A stretch of 64,000 nucleotides of DNA from Polaribacter aestuariivivens (GCF_005885675.1 NZ_VANR01000007.1:124001-188000), one strand, 5' to 3'. Positions 7,893-16,587 are shown, numbered from the stretch's first letter. Program-made: numbers and translations. The notes: generated by a model from the letters alone, not told the origin.

Positions 7893-9668
7893 TTACATTC
7901 TCTCAGGAACCTGAATTCCTAATAAAGAAAATGCTTGTTTTATAGTATCAGCTACTTTTTTAGACAACTGAACTCTAAATACTTTTTTATCTTGATTATC
8001 TTCTCCTAAAATATGCACATTTTGATAAAATGAATTAAATTCTTTTACCAAATCATAGGTATAATTTGCAATAATTGCTGGCGAATAATTGGTAGCCGCT
8101 TGCTGAACTGTTTCAGGAAACAACTCCAATTGTTTCAATAATTCTTTTTCTTTTTCGTGTAATTCAATCGAAACTTGTTTCGAATAATCAAAATCTGCTT
8201 TTCTAATGATAGACTGAATTCTTGCATAGGTATATTGTATAAAAGGTCCTGTGTTTCCTTGAAAATCTACCGAACTTTTTGGGTCAAATAAAATTCTTTT
8301 TTTCGGGTCAACTTTCAAAACAAAATATTTTAAAGCACCCAAACCTATGGTTTTGTACAATTCAGCTTTTTCTTCGTCAGAATAACCATCTAATTTTCCT
8401 AATTCTTCTGATATTTCTTTGGCTGTAGTAGTCATTTCTACCATTAAATCATCAGCATCTACCACAGTACCTTCTCTCGATTTCATTTTTCCTGAAGGTA
8501 AATCTACCATTCCGTAACTTAAATGATGCAATTGTTTTGCCCAATCAAATCCTAATTTCTTCAATATCAAAAACAATACCTGAAAATGATAATCTTGCTC
8601 ATTTCCAACAGTATATACCATACCACCTACGTCTGGAAAATCTTTTACACGTTGTATGGCTGTACCTATATCTTGCGTCATATAAACAGCTGTTCCGTCT
8701 GAACGCAATACAATTTTTTCATCTAATCCATCACCTGTTAAATCGCACCAAACTGAACCATCTTCTTTTTTATAAAAAACGCCTTTTTCTAAACCTTGTG
8801 CAACAACATCTTTTCCTAATAAGTAAGTGTCACTTTCATAATACAACGTATCAAAATTTACACCCATGTTTTTGTAAGTAACATCAAAACCGTTGTAAAC
8901 CCAATTGTTCATGGTTTTCCAAAGTGAAACTACTTTTTCATCTCCAGCTTCCCATTTTTGCAACATTTCTTGAGCTTCAATTAAAAGTGGTGCTTCTTTT
9001 TTTGCTTCTTCCTCGGTTTTTCCTGCTGCAATTAACTGAGAAATTTCCTTTTTATATTCTTGGTCAAATTTTACATAATAATTCCCAACCAATTTATCGC
9101 CTTTTAAACCGGTAGATGCTGGAGTTTCTCCGTTTCCAAATTTTTCCCAAGCCAACATCGACTTGCAAATATGAATTCCTCTATCGTTTATAATTTGCGT
9201 TTTATATACTTTTTTACCTGCTGCTTTTATTATTTCAGCAACAGAATAGCCTAATAAATTATTACGAACGTGACCTAAATGTAAAGGTTTGTTAGTGTTT
9301 GGTGAAGAATATTCAACCATTACAGCTTTTTCATCTGCCTTTGGTGAAACAATACCAAAACTTTCATCAGCATACATTGCATTGAAGAAGTTCGTGTAAA
9401 AAGCGTCATCAATTACCAAGTTTAAAAAGCCTTTTACAACATTATAATTGGTGATTTCTGGAATAGTTGAAACAACATATTTTCCTAAATCTTCTCCTAT
9501 TTGAATAGGATTTCCTTTTTTGTAACGCAACATAGGAAAAACAACAACGGTAATATCTCCTTCAAATTCTTTTCTGGTTGCTTGAAATTCCACAGTAGGA
9601 ATTTCTACATTATATAATGCTAAAAAACCTTCTTTTACTTTGGTTTCTATAGTGTTTTGAATATTCAT
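7893..9668 (-). CDS. argS: Arginyl-tRNA synthetase
   Basis: 591 residues, full-length class I synthetase. The N-terminal arginyl domain is followed by the HIGH motif as HLGH in PNTNKPLHLGHVRNN near residue 128. A KMSKS-region equivalent (SGKMKSREGT) is present, and the DALR anticodon-binding domain ends at VPERM. The enzyme charges tRNA-Arg. Transcribed alone, with an exact -7 box (TAATTTTG) just upstream of the ATG at 9668. Confidence 0.97.
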   Translation of the reverse strand: MNIQNTIETKVKEGFLALYNVEIPTVEFQATRKEFEGDITVVVFPMLRYKKGNPIQIGEDLGKYVVSTIPEITNYNVVKGFLNLVIDDAFYTNFFNAMYADESFGIVSPKADEKAVMVEYSSPNTNKPLHLGHVRNNLLGYSVAEIIKAAGKKVYKTQIINDRGIHICKSMLAWEKFGNGETPASTGLKGDKLVGNYYVKFDQEYKKEISQLIAAGKTEEEAKKEAPLLIEAQEMLQKWEAGDEKVVSLWKTMNNWVYNGFDVTYKNMGVNFDTLYYESDTYLLGKDVVAQGLEKGVFYKKEDGSVWCDLTGDGLDEKIVLRSDGTAVYMTQDIGTAIQRVKDFPDVGGMVYTVGNEQDYHFQVLFLILKKLGFDWAKQLHHLSYGMVDLPSGKMKSREGTVVDADDLMVEMTTTAKEISEELGKLDGYSDEEKAELYKTIGLGALKYFVLKVDPKKRILFDPKSSVDFQGNTGPFIQYTYARIQSIIRKADFDYSKQVSIELHEKEKELLKQLELFPETVQQAATNYSPAIIANYTYDLVKEFNSFYQNVHILGEDNQDKKVFRVQLSKKVADTIKQAFSLLGIQVPERM

Positions 9669-9689
9669 TTACTTTCGAAAATTGAATTG

Positions 9690-9697
9690 CAAAATTA
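9690..9697 (-). promoter_or_regulatory. -7 promoter box TAATTTTG for argS
   Basis: Exact TAnnTTTG match on the minus strand, 21 nt before the argS ATG. Confidence 0.55.
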
Positions 9698-9743
9698 AGA
9701 ATTTTATTTGTTTTTCAGATTGATTTTTGTGGAAGAATAATTG

Positions 9744-9751
9744 TAATTTTG
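9744..9751 (+). promoter_or_regulatory. -7 promoter box TAATTTTG, only 4 nt before the next ATG
   Basis: Exact TAnnTTTG. A TTG at about 9720-9722 lies some 21 nt upstream, close to the expected -33 spacing. The box ends 4 nt before the ATG at 9756, which implies a leaderless or nearly leaderless mRNA. Confidence 0.55.
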
Positions 9752-9755
9752 TAAG

Positions 9756-10280
9756 ATGGAAAAACGCTTACAAGAACTCCCAAAATTAGCACAGGAAGCA
9801 AAGAAAGAAAACGAAAAATATTTTGCGAGATTAAAGAAACGTACACCTAAAAGATTGGATTATTTAATGCAAGAATTGCATGATAAAGAGTTTGAAAAAA
9901 CAGACTGTTTAACGTGTGGAAATTGCTGTAAAACTACCAGCCCTATTTTTACAGATACGGATGTAGAAAGAATTGCAAAACATTTAAAAATGAAAGTTGC
10001 TACTTTTGAAGATCAGTATTTACGTAGAGATGAAGATGATTTTAAGGTTTTAAAATCATCACCTTGTTCTTTTTTAGATTTGTCTGATAATACTTGTTTT
10101 ATCTACAAAGTAAGACCCAAAGCGTGTGCTGAATATCCGCATACAAATCGAAAAAAATTTATTGGAATTACCGATTTAACTATTGCAAATACAGCCATTT
10201 GTCCTGCAGCTTATAATATTGTAGAGAATTTAAAAGAAGTTTTACCTTTAGAAGGAAATAAGAAGGTTAGGAGAAAGTAG
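9756..10280 (+). CDS. YkgJ-family cysteine-cluster protein
   Basis: 174 residues. Cysteine signature: CLTCGNCC near residue 50, PCSFLD...TCFIYKVRPKAC near 105-130, and a further Cys in ICPAAYNI. This is the CxxCxxCC plus C..C..C pattern of the YkgJ family, predicted to bind zinc or an iron-sulfur cluster; the biological role of the family is poorly defined. The N-terminal 35 residues are a charged helix. The gene is preceded by a promoter box only 4 nt from its ATG and is followed by the hydroxylase gene 43 nt downstream. Confidence 0.85.
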   Translation: MEKRLQELPKLAQEAKKENEKYFARLKKRTPKRLDYLMQELHDKEFEKTDCLTCGNCCKTTSPIFTDTDVERIAKHLKMKVATFEDQYLRRDEDDFKVLKSSPCSFLDLSDNTCFIYKVRPKACAEYPHTNRKKFIGITDLTIANTAICPAAYNIVENLKEVLPLEGNKKVRRK

Positions 10281-10323
10281 ATTTTAATATGTTTTCACTA
10301 TTTTAGTACCAAATATAATTATT

Positions 10324-11160
10324 TTGGAAACTATTTTTAATTATTTCGAAACCATACCTTCTTCTCATAGAAGCATTATTTTAGTAGGCGGAATTACTTT
10401 TTTCTGGTTATTAGAAGGTGCAATTCCGTTGTTTAAATTCGATTACAAAAAATGGAAACATGCTATACCTAATTTGTTTTTTACGTTAACAACTGTTATC
10501 ATAAATTTTGCATTGGCCTTTTTATTGTTAAAAACAGCTGATTGGGTTTCTGCAAATAATTTCGGAATTATCAATTGGCTTCCAGAAATGCCATTGTGGT
10601 TGTATGTAGTTTTGGGTGTTTTATTTTTAGATTTTTTTGGAGCCTATTTAGCACATTATACAGAGCACAAAATAAAACCTTTGTGGATGGTGCATTTAGT
10701 ACATCACTCAGATCATAAAGTAGATACAACAACTGCAAACAGACATCATCCTATAGAAAGTGTGATTCGTTTTGCATTTACGTTATTAGGTGTTTTTGTA
10801 GTTGGAACTCCAATTGCAATTGTGTTTATTTATCAATCTATGTCGTTGATTTTTACACAATTTACCCATGCAAATATTAAAATGTCACCAAAAGTAGATA
10901 AATTTTTGAGCTATTTTATTGTCTCTCCAGATATGCACAAGGTGCATCATCATAATATGTTGCCATATACAGATTCTAATTATGGAAATATCTTTTCTAT
11001 TTGGGATAGAATTTTTGGAACGTATTTAGAATTAGATAGAGAGAAAATCGTTTATGGTGTAGATACTTTTCCAGATGAAGTAAAAAATTCGTCTTTAAAA
11101 GAACTATTAAAACAGCCTTTTCAAGGTTATCAAAAGCCTACTGGTGTTGAGGAAGTTTAG
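10324..11160 (+). CDS. Sterol desaturase/fatty acid hydroxylase superfamily membrane protein
   Basis: 278 residues with about four to five membrane helices and the diiron histidine clusters of the superfamily: HYTEH, HLVHH, NRHHP and a later HKVHHHN. Members hydroxylate or desaturate lipids in the membrane; the substrate cannot be told from sequence. It starts at TTG (10324), because no ATG lies near the N-terminus and the first helix begins about residue 16. It may be co-transcribed with the YkgJ-type gene. Confidence 0.85.
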   Translation: METIFNYFETIPSSHRSIILVGGITFFWLLEGAIPLFKFDYKKWKHAIPNLFFTLTTVIINFALAFLLLKTADWVSANNFGIINWLPEMPLWLYVVLGVLFLDFFGAYLAHYTEHKIKPLWMVHLVHHSDHKVDTTTANRHHPIESVIRFAFTLLGVFVVGTPIAIVFIYQSMSLIFTQFTHANIKMSPKVDKFLSYFIVSPDMHKVHHHNMLPYTDSNYGNIFSIWDRIFGTYLELDREKIVYGVDTFPDEVKNSSLKELLKQPFQGYQKPTGVEEV

Positions 11161-11187
11161 TAATTTGTCATGAATAGAAAAACAAAA

Positions 11188-12456
11188 CTATTCATATATC
11201 AAATATTTCTCACGAACAACTTTAAACTTCTCCAAACCATCAATCCAAGTCGCTCTAATTTCTTCTTCAGATAGACCTTGTTCTATTTGTTGTTGCAATT
11301 TTGTATTTCCAGCATGAATGGTAAAAGTACTGCCAAAGAACTTTTCTATTTTAGGAGTTTGTTTGTAAGCATTTATTAAAAAAGATAAGTCAATTTTTGA
11401 TAAATGTGGAGTTTTACTTAAATCTACACCATAACAAATTTTCCCTTTGTGTTTAGGATATTTTGCGCCTTCATTTGCTTTTGGAGTGTAAGAGAAATCT
11501 GTTTTCTTAAAAAATGGTGCTCCATATCTTTGAAATTGATACTTAGTTCCACGTCCAGCATTAATGGTAGTTCCCTCAAAAAAACCTAAACTTGGGTATA
11601 AGTTGATGCTTTTATCATTTGGTAAATTTGGTGAAGGTTTTATGGGTAAAGAATACTTAGATTGATGTGTGTAATTTTGCAAAGGAATCACTTTTAAATC
11701 GCATTGTATTTCGTTTTTCAGCCATTTTTCGCCATTAATCATTTGTCCATATTCGCCAATGGTCATTCCGTAAACTACTGGAACTGGATGTTTACCAACA
11801 AAACTAGTGTGTTTCATTTCTAAAATAGGACCATCTATATAATGTGCATTTGGGTTGGGTCTGTCTAAAATAATCACAGGTATTCCATTTTCAGCACAAG
11901 CTTCCATTACATAGTGCAATGTTGAAATATAGGTATAAAATCTTACGCCAACATCTTGAATGTCAAAAATCATTACATCAATTCCTTTTAATTGTTGTGC
12001 AGAGGGTTTTTTGCTTTTTCCATACAAAGACACTATTGGCAAACCTGTTTTGGTATCAAGACCGTCTTTTACCAATTCAGCAGCATCAGCTTTTCCACGA
12101 AAACCATGTTCTGGAGAAAATACTTTTTTTACGGTAATTCCGCTATAATTATGCAAATAATCTACCAAATGATGTGTTACCTTTTTAGATCCCATTACAT
12201 TAGGTTTAACTTCAGCTCTTTGTAAAACGGATATTACAGAAGTTTGATTTGCTGCTATACCAACATTTTTGTTTTTTAATAAATTTAAATACAAATCAGT
12301 TCTTTCTGCACCTGTTTTAATTTCTAAAACTTCATTTTGTGAACTTTTAACATTCAAGTTTAAATCCTTAACCTTTTTCTGGGCACAAGAAATCAGCTGA
12401 AAATTCAACAATAGAAATAAGAATAAATATGTACTTTTGAAAGGTTTAAAAATCAT
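11188..12456 (-). CDS. NamZ-type exo-beta-N-acetylmuramidase family (DUF1343) lipoprotein
   Basis: 422 residues from ATG at 12456; a TTG two codons earlier is the less likely start. A lipobox-like LISC follows a hydrophobic leader, so it is probably a lipoprotein. Family landmarks: NVGIAANQTSV, the FSPEHGFRG motif, MIFDIQDVGVRFYTYISTL and the RPNP segment. DUF1343/YbbC proteins were shown to be exo-N-acetylmuramidases (NamZ) that remove MurNAc from peptidoglycan ends, so a role in cell-wall recycling is likely. It is divergent from the permease gene with only 7 bp between the starts. Confidence 0.88.
   Translation of the reverse strand: MIFKPFKSTYLFLFLLLNFQLISCAQKKVKDLNLNVKSSQNEVLEIKTGAERTDLYLNLLKNKNVGIAANQTSVISVLQRAEVKPNVMGSKKVTHHLVDYLHNYSGITVKKVFSPEHGFRGKADAAELVKDGLDTKTGLPIVSLYGKSKKPSAQQLKGIDVMIFDIQDVGVRFYTYISTLHYVMEACAENGIPVIILDRPNPNAHYIDGPILEMKHTSFVGKHPVPVVYGMTIGEYGQMINGEKWLKNEIQCDLKVIPLQNYTHQSKYSLPIKPSPNLPNDKSINLYPSLGFFEGTTINAGRGTKYQFQRYGAPFFKKTDFSYTPKANEGAKYPKHKGKICYGVDLSKTPHLSKIDLSFLINAYKQTPKIEKFFGSTFTIHAGNTKLQQQIEQGLSEEEIRATWIDGLEKFKVVREKYLIYE
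12432..12439 (+). promoter_or_regulatory. -7 promoter box TACTTTTG inside the 5' end of the NamZ-type gene
   Basis: Exact TAnnTTTG on the plus strand, within the signal-peptide codons of the divergent gene and 24 nt before the TTG chosen as the permease start (12464). It argues against translation from the earlier TTG at 12437, which overlaps the box. Confidence 0.55.
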
Positions 12457-12463
12457 TATCAAT

Positions 12464-13699
12464 TTGAATTACGAGTTATTTATTGCAAAACGTATTATTA
12501 CTGGCAAAAAGTATAAAAATAGCATTTCATCACCAATAATAAAAATTGCAGTAACTGCAATTGCATTAGGAATTATTATTATGCTAATTGCTGTAGCCAC
12601 TGCAACAGGATTGCAAACTAAAATACGCGATAAAATGGCTGGTTTTAAAGGTCATGTTCAAATTGTAAATTATGATAATAATAATTCAGATGTTTCTACG
12701 ACACCCATAAATATTGAACAAGATTTTTATCCAGAATTTAACTCAATTGAAGGTATTAAAAATGTACAAATTTTTGCAAATAAAGTAGGAATTTTAAGAA
12801 CTGAAACCGATTTTGAAGGTATTGTTTTTAAAGGTGTTTCATCAGATTACGACTGGACTTTTTTTAAGGAATATTTGGTAGCAGGAATTTTGCCAAATTT
12901 TGATAAACCAAGAACAAGAGATGTGCTACTATCGCAAACTATTGTAAATCGTTTACAATTAAAATTGAATGATACTATTTCTGCAACGTTTTTAAAAACA
13001 AGAACTAGTAAAATACCTTCAATAAAAAAATATGTAATTACAGGAATATACAACTCTGGTTTTGCTCAGTTTGATAAAAATATGATGATTGGTGATATTA
13101 GAGAAGTTCAAAACCTAAATAAATGGACAGAAAACCAAGTAGGTGGTTTTGAGGTGGTTTTAAATAGTTTTGATGATATTGTAGAAAAAGGTGAAGAAAT
13201 TTACAGCGAAATAGGAGCAACTTTAAATAGTAAAACTATTTTAGATATGTATCCAACCGTTTTTGAGTGGATAAAATTATTTGATAACAATGTTTGGGTA
13301 ATAATTGCAATTATGATTTTGGTTGCAGGTATTAATATGATTACTGCTTTACTTGTTTTAATTTTAGAACGTGTACAAATGATAGGTGTTTTAAAAGCTT
13401 TAGGAAGCACTAATACCAGTATCAGAAAAGTATTTTTATACAATGCGTCTTATCTTATTTTAAAAGGACTTTTTTGGGGAAATGCAATTGGTTTGTCCAT
13501 TATAGGTATTCAACATTTTTTTGGTGTAATTACATTAAATCCAGAAACTTATTACGTAAGTATTATGCCGGTTTATATTTCTTTAAAAGCAATTATTTTG
13601 TTAAACCTTGGTACACTTTTAATGTGTTTTTTAATGTTGATAATTCCAAGCTACATCATCACAAAAATAAATCCATCAAAATCTATAAAATTTGCCTAA
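12464..13699 (+). CDS. LolC/LolE-type ABC transporter permease (FtsX-like)
   Basis: About 411 residues with a helix near the N-terminus (IIKIAVTAIALGIIIMLIAVA), a periplasmic MacB-like domain, then three membrane helices with the FtsX-like region (ILERVQMIGVLKALG). This is the LolC/E topology; Lol permeases release lipoproteins from the inner membrane to LolA. I start it at TTG 12464 (NYELFIAKRII), the usual family N-terminus, since an upstream TTG overlaps a promoter box. No ATPase gene is adjacent; the LolD-like gene at 54923-55582 is a possible partner (inference). It overlaps the LysR gene end by 4 nt. Confidence 0.85.
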   Translation: MNYELFIAKRIITGKKYKNSISSPIIKIAVTAIALGIIIMLIAVATATGLQTKIRDKMAGFKGHVQIVNYDNNNSDVSTTPINIEQDFYPEFNSIEGIKNVQIFANKVGILRTETDFEGIVFKGVSSDYDWTFFKEYLVAGILPNFDKPRTRDVLLSQTIVNRLQLKLNDTISATFLKTRTSKIPSIKKYVITGIYNSGFAQFDKNMMIGDIREVQNLNKWTENQVGGFEVVLNSFDDIVEKGEEIYSEIGATLNSKTILDMYPTVFEWIKLFDNNVWVIIAIMILVAGINMITALLVLILERVQMIGVLKALGSTNTSIRKVFLYNASYLILKGLFWGNAIGLSIIGIQHFFGVITLNPETYYVSIMPVYISLKAIILLNLGTLLMCFLMLIIPSYIITKINPSKSIKFA

Positions 13700-14628
13700 T
13701 AAATTTCATGGTTTAAAAACCAAGAAAAATTATTTTTTATAGTTTCCTTTTTGTTATTTTCAATATGACTTTTAAATGCTTTCGCAACTGTAGACAGGTT
13801 TTTAGTTTTTAACCAAATTAAATTCCAGTTAGTTTCTAAAGGTAAGTTATGAATATTTAAAATTTGTAAATCGCCATTTTGTAATTCATTTTTTATACCA
13901 ATAATTGGCATTATTGAAATTCCTAAACCAGCAATAACTGCTTGTTTTACAGCTTCATTTGAGGTTAGCTCCATTTTTTTATGAATTTCTACTTTGTTTT
14001 TTACTAAATAGCGCTCCATAGCTAAACGTGTTGCAGATCCAGGTTCTCTAAAAATAAATAAAGGTTTGTTTAAATCTTTTAGAGTCCCTTGCTTTTCTGG
14101 AAATTTAAAATTTTTATTCGCAACAAAATAGAGTTTGTTTTTCATTAACTCTATGCGCTCTATATTTAGCTTTTTAGGTATGGTAGAAACCATAGCAAAA
14201 TCACAGTCATTATTTTCTAAACTTCTAATCACAGCCATTTTATTAGTAACATCCATAGTTAAATCTACCATTTCATTCTGTTTTATAAAGTTTGATAAAA
14301 AATATGGCATTGCATATTTTGCTGTAGAAACAATAGAAATTTTTAATTTTCCAGCAATTTTTCCTTCAAAAATGGCAGATTTGTAATTAATAGCAGCAAC
14401 TTCTTCTAAAATTTTACTAGCAGCTAAAGCTATTTCTTTACCAAATTCTGTAATGTATAACTTTCTAGAAACCACTTCAAATAAAGGAAGTTTAAACTGG
14501 TCTTGAAAATTTTTTAACTGAATAGAAACAGCAGGTTGTGTTAAAAATAATTGCTCAGAAGCCTTTGTAACACTTTCTGTTTCTGCTATTTTTTTAAATA
14601 TTTCTAATTGATGTAAAGTATAGTTCAT
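13696..14628 (-). CDS. LysR-family transcriptional regulator
   Basis: 310 residues. N-terminal winged helix-turn-helix (about 1-60: LHQLEIFKKIAETESVTKASEQLFLTQPAVS), then a periplasmic-binding-like effector domain from about 90. It is transcribed away from the two small genes and sbtA with an AT-rich 80-bp gap between. By LysR convention it probably controls that divergent unit. CbbR/CmpR-type LysR proteins regulate carbon-uptake genes, so bicarbonate-related control is a reasonable inference but not shown. Confidence 0.9.
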   Translation of the reverse strand: MNYTLHQLEIFKKIAETESVTKASEQLFLTQPAVSIQLKNFQDQFKLPLFEVVSRKLYITEFGKEIALAASKILEEVAAINYKSAIFEGKIAGKLKISIVSTAKYAMPYFLSNFIKQNEMVDLTMDVTNKMAVIRSLENNDCDFAMVSTIPKKLNIERIELMKNKLYFVANKNFKFPEKQGTLKDLNKPLFIFREPGSATRLAMERYLVKNKVEIHKKMELTSNEAVKQAVIAGLGISIMPIIGIKNELQNGDLQILNIHNLPLETNWNLIWLKTKNLSTVAKAFKSHIENNKKETIKNNFSWFLNHEIY

Positions 14629-14709
14629 AAAATGTATTTATGTATTTCATAATAAATATAAATAAAAATATATAAAAAAAACATCATTTCTTTGTAAAAA
14701 ATTAAAACA

Positions 14710-14955
14710 ATGGGACAAACACTATTCAATCCAACAGAACAAACTAAAAGTTTAAGTAACGAAATTGTAATTCAAATCACAAAAAAGCAAATCATTGTTT
14801 TTTGTAGGTTTTTAGTAATCATGTCTATGTTAGCTTTAAACGCATTGGCAATTTCAATTTCAAGCCCTTTTTTAAAAGAGCTATTAATTTCTCAAGCTAT
14901 TTTACTGCTTGTATACTTTATAAAAACATCAAAATCTAACACTATCTTAAAATAA
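14710..14955 (+). CDS. Small two-helix membrane protein upstream of sbtA
   Basis: 81 residues with two hydrophobic segments (about 30-50 and 55-73) and a polar N-terminus. No family recognised. It ends 7 nt before the next small gene, and both lie between the LysR regulator and sbtA, so they probably form one transcript. A partner or regulator of the transporter is possible. The gap upstream has only an imperfect promoter box (TTTCTTTG). Confidence 0.6.
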   Translation: MGQTLFNPTEQTKSLSNEIVIQITKKQIIVFCRFLVIMSMLALNALAISISSPFLKELLISQAILLLVYFIKTSKSNTILK

Positions 14956-14962
14956 TAAAATC

Positions 14963-15280
14963 ATGAATAACGAAACATTACAAGCACCAGAAACTAAAAG
15001 TGAAAAAGTGAATCAACAATTAAAATTAATTGAAGGTAAGTTTACAAAAAGAGAGGCATTAAGTATTATAAATAATGTTGTAGATGTGAAAATTAATTTT
15101 CACAAACTACAAAGATTATCTAAAACAGAAGGCAATATAAACGATGCTTGTAAATATGATAATTCTAGAATTACAGAATTAATTGATGATAAAGCAGATA
15201 TAAAAGCCTTTTTAATGGCTTTACAAACAAATGAATGTAACATAAAAATATCTAGTACAATAAATATCACAGTAGAGTAG
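14963..15280 (+). CDS. Small soluble protein of unknown function in the sbtA locus
   Basis: 105 residues, no signal peptide or membrane helix. A helical N-terminal region (about 15-60) is followed by an alpha/beta-like C-terminus ending in ISSTINITVE. It lacks the length and motifs of the PII-like protein SbtB that usually accompanies sbtA in cyanobacteria. The position, 7 nt after the small membrane protein gene and before a terminator-like hairpin and sbtA, suggests a regulatory or accessory role. Function unknown. Confidence 0.65.
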   Translation: MNNETLQAPETKSEKVNQQLKLIEGKFTKREALSIINNVVDVKINFHKLQRLSKTEGNINDACKYDNSRITELIDDKADIKAFLMALQTNECNIKISSTINITVE

Positions 15281-15307
15281 TAATAAATATTTAAGTTGAA
15301 TTTTTGA

Positions 15308-15347
15308 GTAGGAAAGACTGTCTGTAAAAGGCTTTCCTACTTTTTTT
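15308..15347 (+). terminator. Terminator or attenuator between small genes and sbtA
   Basis: GTAGGAAAG (15308-15316) pairs with CTTTCCTAC (15332-15340) and is followed by seven T residues. No exact TAnnTTTG box lies between this hairpin and the sbtA ATG at 15367, so sbtA expression may depend on read-through. Confidence 0.75.
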
Positions 15348-15366
15348 ACGCTAAATTTTAAACAAA

Positions 15367-16329
15367 ATGGACTTACATTATCTTGTAGATAACTTAACAA
15401 ACCCAGCACTTTTATTTTTCTTTTTAGGCTTAATTGCTGTAAACTTAAAAAGCGATTTAAAAATACCAGAAAACTCTTCAAAATTTATATCTCTATACCT
15501 GTTGTTGGCTATAGGTTTTAAAGGAGGTCAAGAATTAGCACACAGTATTATTACTTTAGAAATTATTGGATCTTTATTATTTGGAGTTTTGTTAGCACTC
15601 TTAGTACCAATTTATTGCTATTATATTTTACGCTTAAAACTAAGTGTAGAAAATGCTGGAGCAATAGCATCAGCTTACGGTTCTGTAAGTGCTGTAACTT
15701 TTGTAACTACCATTTCATTTTTAGAAATGTCTAACATTCCTTTTGGAGGTCACATGGTAGCAGTTATGGCTTTAATGGAGGCACCATCTATAATTGTAGG
15801 AGTTTTATTAATTGCAATTTATAGTAAAGACAAAAAGAATAAAACTTCCTTTAAAAGTGTAATTCACCATTCTTTAACAAACGGAAGTGTTGTTTTAATT
15901 ATAGGAAGTTTGTTAGTTGGTTACTTTACAAATGACGCACAAGCTGCAGGAATAAAACCATTTACCACAGATATATTTAAAGGTTTTTTAGCCGTTTTTT
16001 TATTAGATATGGGAATTACAAGTGGAGGCAAAATAAAAGCATTAATTAAAAAAGGCTGGTTTACAGTTTCTTTTGCTATTATAATTCCGTTAATTAATGG
16101 TTGTTTAGTGGCTGTAATTAGTGGTTTTTTTATGGAAGAAATAGGCAATAGACTTTTAATGGCAATTTTAGCGGCAAGTGCATCTTACATAGCAGTTCCA
16201 GCAGCAATGAAGTTAGCAGCCCCAAAAGCAAATCCTGGTTTATACATTCCTATGGCTCTGGCAATTACCTTTCCATTTAATATAACTTTAGGCATGCCAC
16301 TGTATTTGTGCATTATTGGAGTTTGTTAA
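15367..16329 (+). CDS. sbtA: SbtA-family sodium-dependent bicarbonate transporter
   Basis: 320 residues, about ten membrane helices in two inverted halves. SbtA/DUF897 landmarks are NPALLFFFLGLIAV at the N-terminus, AIGFKGGQELA, the NAGAIASAYGSVSAVTF segment with its Ser/Gly-rich substrate site, and the repeat-half equivalent LLDMGITSGG...SYIAVPAAMKLAAP. SbtA takes up bicarbonate with sodium across the inner membrane. In a heterotroph it would supply carboxylases. There is no adjacent sbtB; two other small genes and a divergent LysR regulator take that place. Confidence 0.9.
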   Translation: MDLHYLVDNLTNPALLFFFLGLIAVNLKSDLKIPENSSKFISLYLLLAIGFKGGQELAHSIITLEIIGSLLFGVLLALLVPIYCYYILRLKLSVENAGAIASAYGSVSAVTFVTTISFLEMSNIPFGGHMVAVMALMEAPSIIVGVLLIAIYSKDKKNKTSFKSVIHHSLTNGSVVLIIGSLLVGYFTNDAQAAGIKPFTTDIFKGFLAVFLLDMGITSGGKIKALIKKGWFTVSFAIIIPLINGCLVAVISGFFMEEIGNRLLMAILAASASYIAVPAAMKLAAPKANPGLYIPMALAITFPFNITLGMPLYLCIIGVC

Positions 16330-16340
16330 AATTATTGGGA

Positions 16341-16392
16341 GTTCTCAAGAGGTCACGTTTTGAATTTATCTTGAGCGCAGTAGAAAGGTTAT
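16341..16392. repeat. Dispersed repeat with TTGAGCGCAGTAGAAAGGTTAT
   Basis: After the sbtA stop: GTTCTCAAGAGGT, then TTGAGCGCAGTAGAAAGGTTAT. It shares GCAGT..AGGTTAT and the GAGCGCAGT/ACTGCGCTC word with 4018-4122. Non-coding. Confidence 0.5.
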
Positions 16393-16400
16393 ATTTTCAT

Positions 16401-16576
16401 GCTTCAAAAAAGGATGCCAATGCAATCGCTAACGCAAAAAATTTATAGTCTTTTATTGTAAATGATTAGCTTTTAGAAACTCTGCGTTAGCGATTGAATG
16501 GTTTGTTTGAGCTCTTTAACACTTCTTAAAAAGTGTTAAAAGCGAGTAATGAAAGCGCGACCTTTAGGGAACGCCC
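16401..16576. repeat. Composite inverted copy of the GGGCGTT/TAACGC dispersed repeat (copy 2)
   Basis: The left end reads TCAAAAAAGGATGCCA then CAATCGCTAACGCA on the plus strand. The right end reads GGGCGTTCCCTAAAGG, GCGCTTTC and CAATCGCTAACGCA on the minus strand. CAATCGCTAACGCA (16423-16436) and its reverse complement (16483-16496) therefore form a long inverted repeat. A second hairpin, TTTAACACTT / AAGTGTTAAA (16515-16524 / 16531-16540), lies inside. The element fills the gap before the cysteine-synthase gene, and its right end is 11 nt from that gene's promoter box. Confidence 0.7.
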
Positions 16577-16587
16577 TAAAAATAATT

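Noticed and set aside
11919-12225. Several overlapping plus-strand frames inside the NamZ-type gene
   Set aside because: All lie opposite clear, motif-bearing coding sequence and have no motifs of their own.
15221-15481. Minus-strand open frame of 86 codons across the sbtA leader
   Set aside because: It covers the terminator hairpin and the 5' end of sbtA, has no family match and no ribosome-binding site; it is a shadow.
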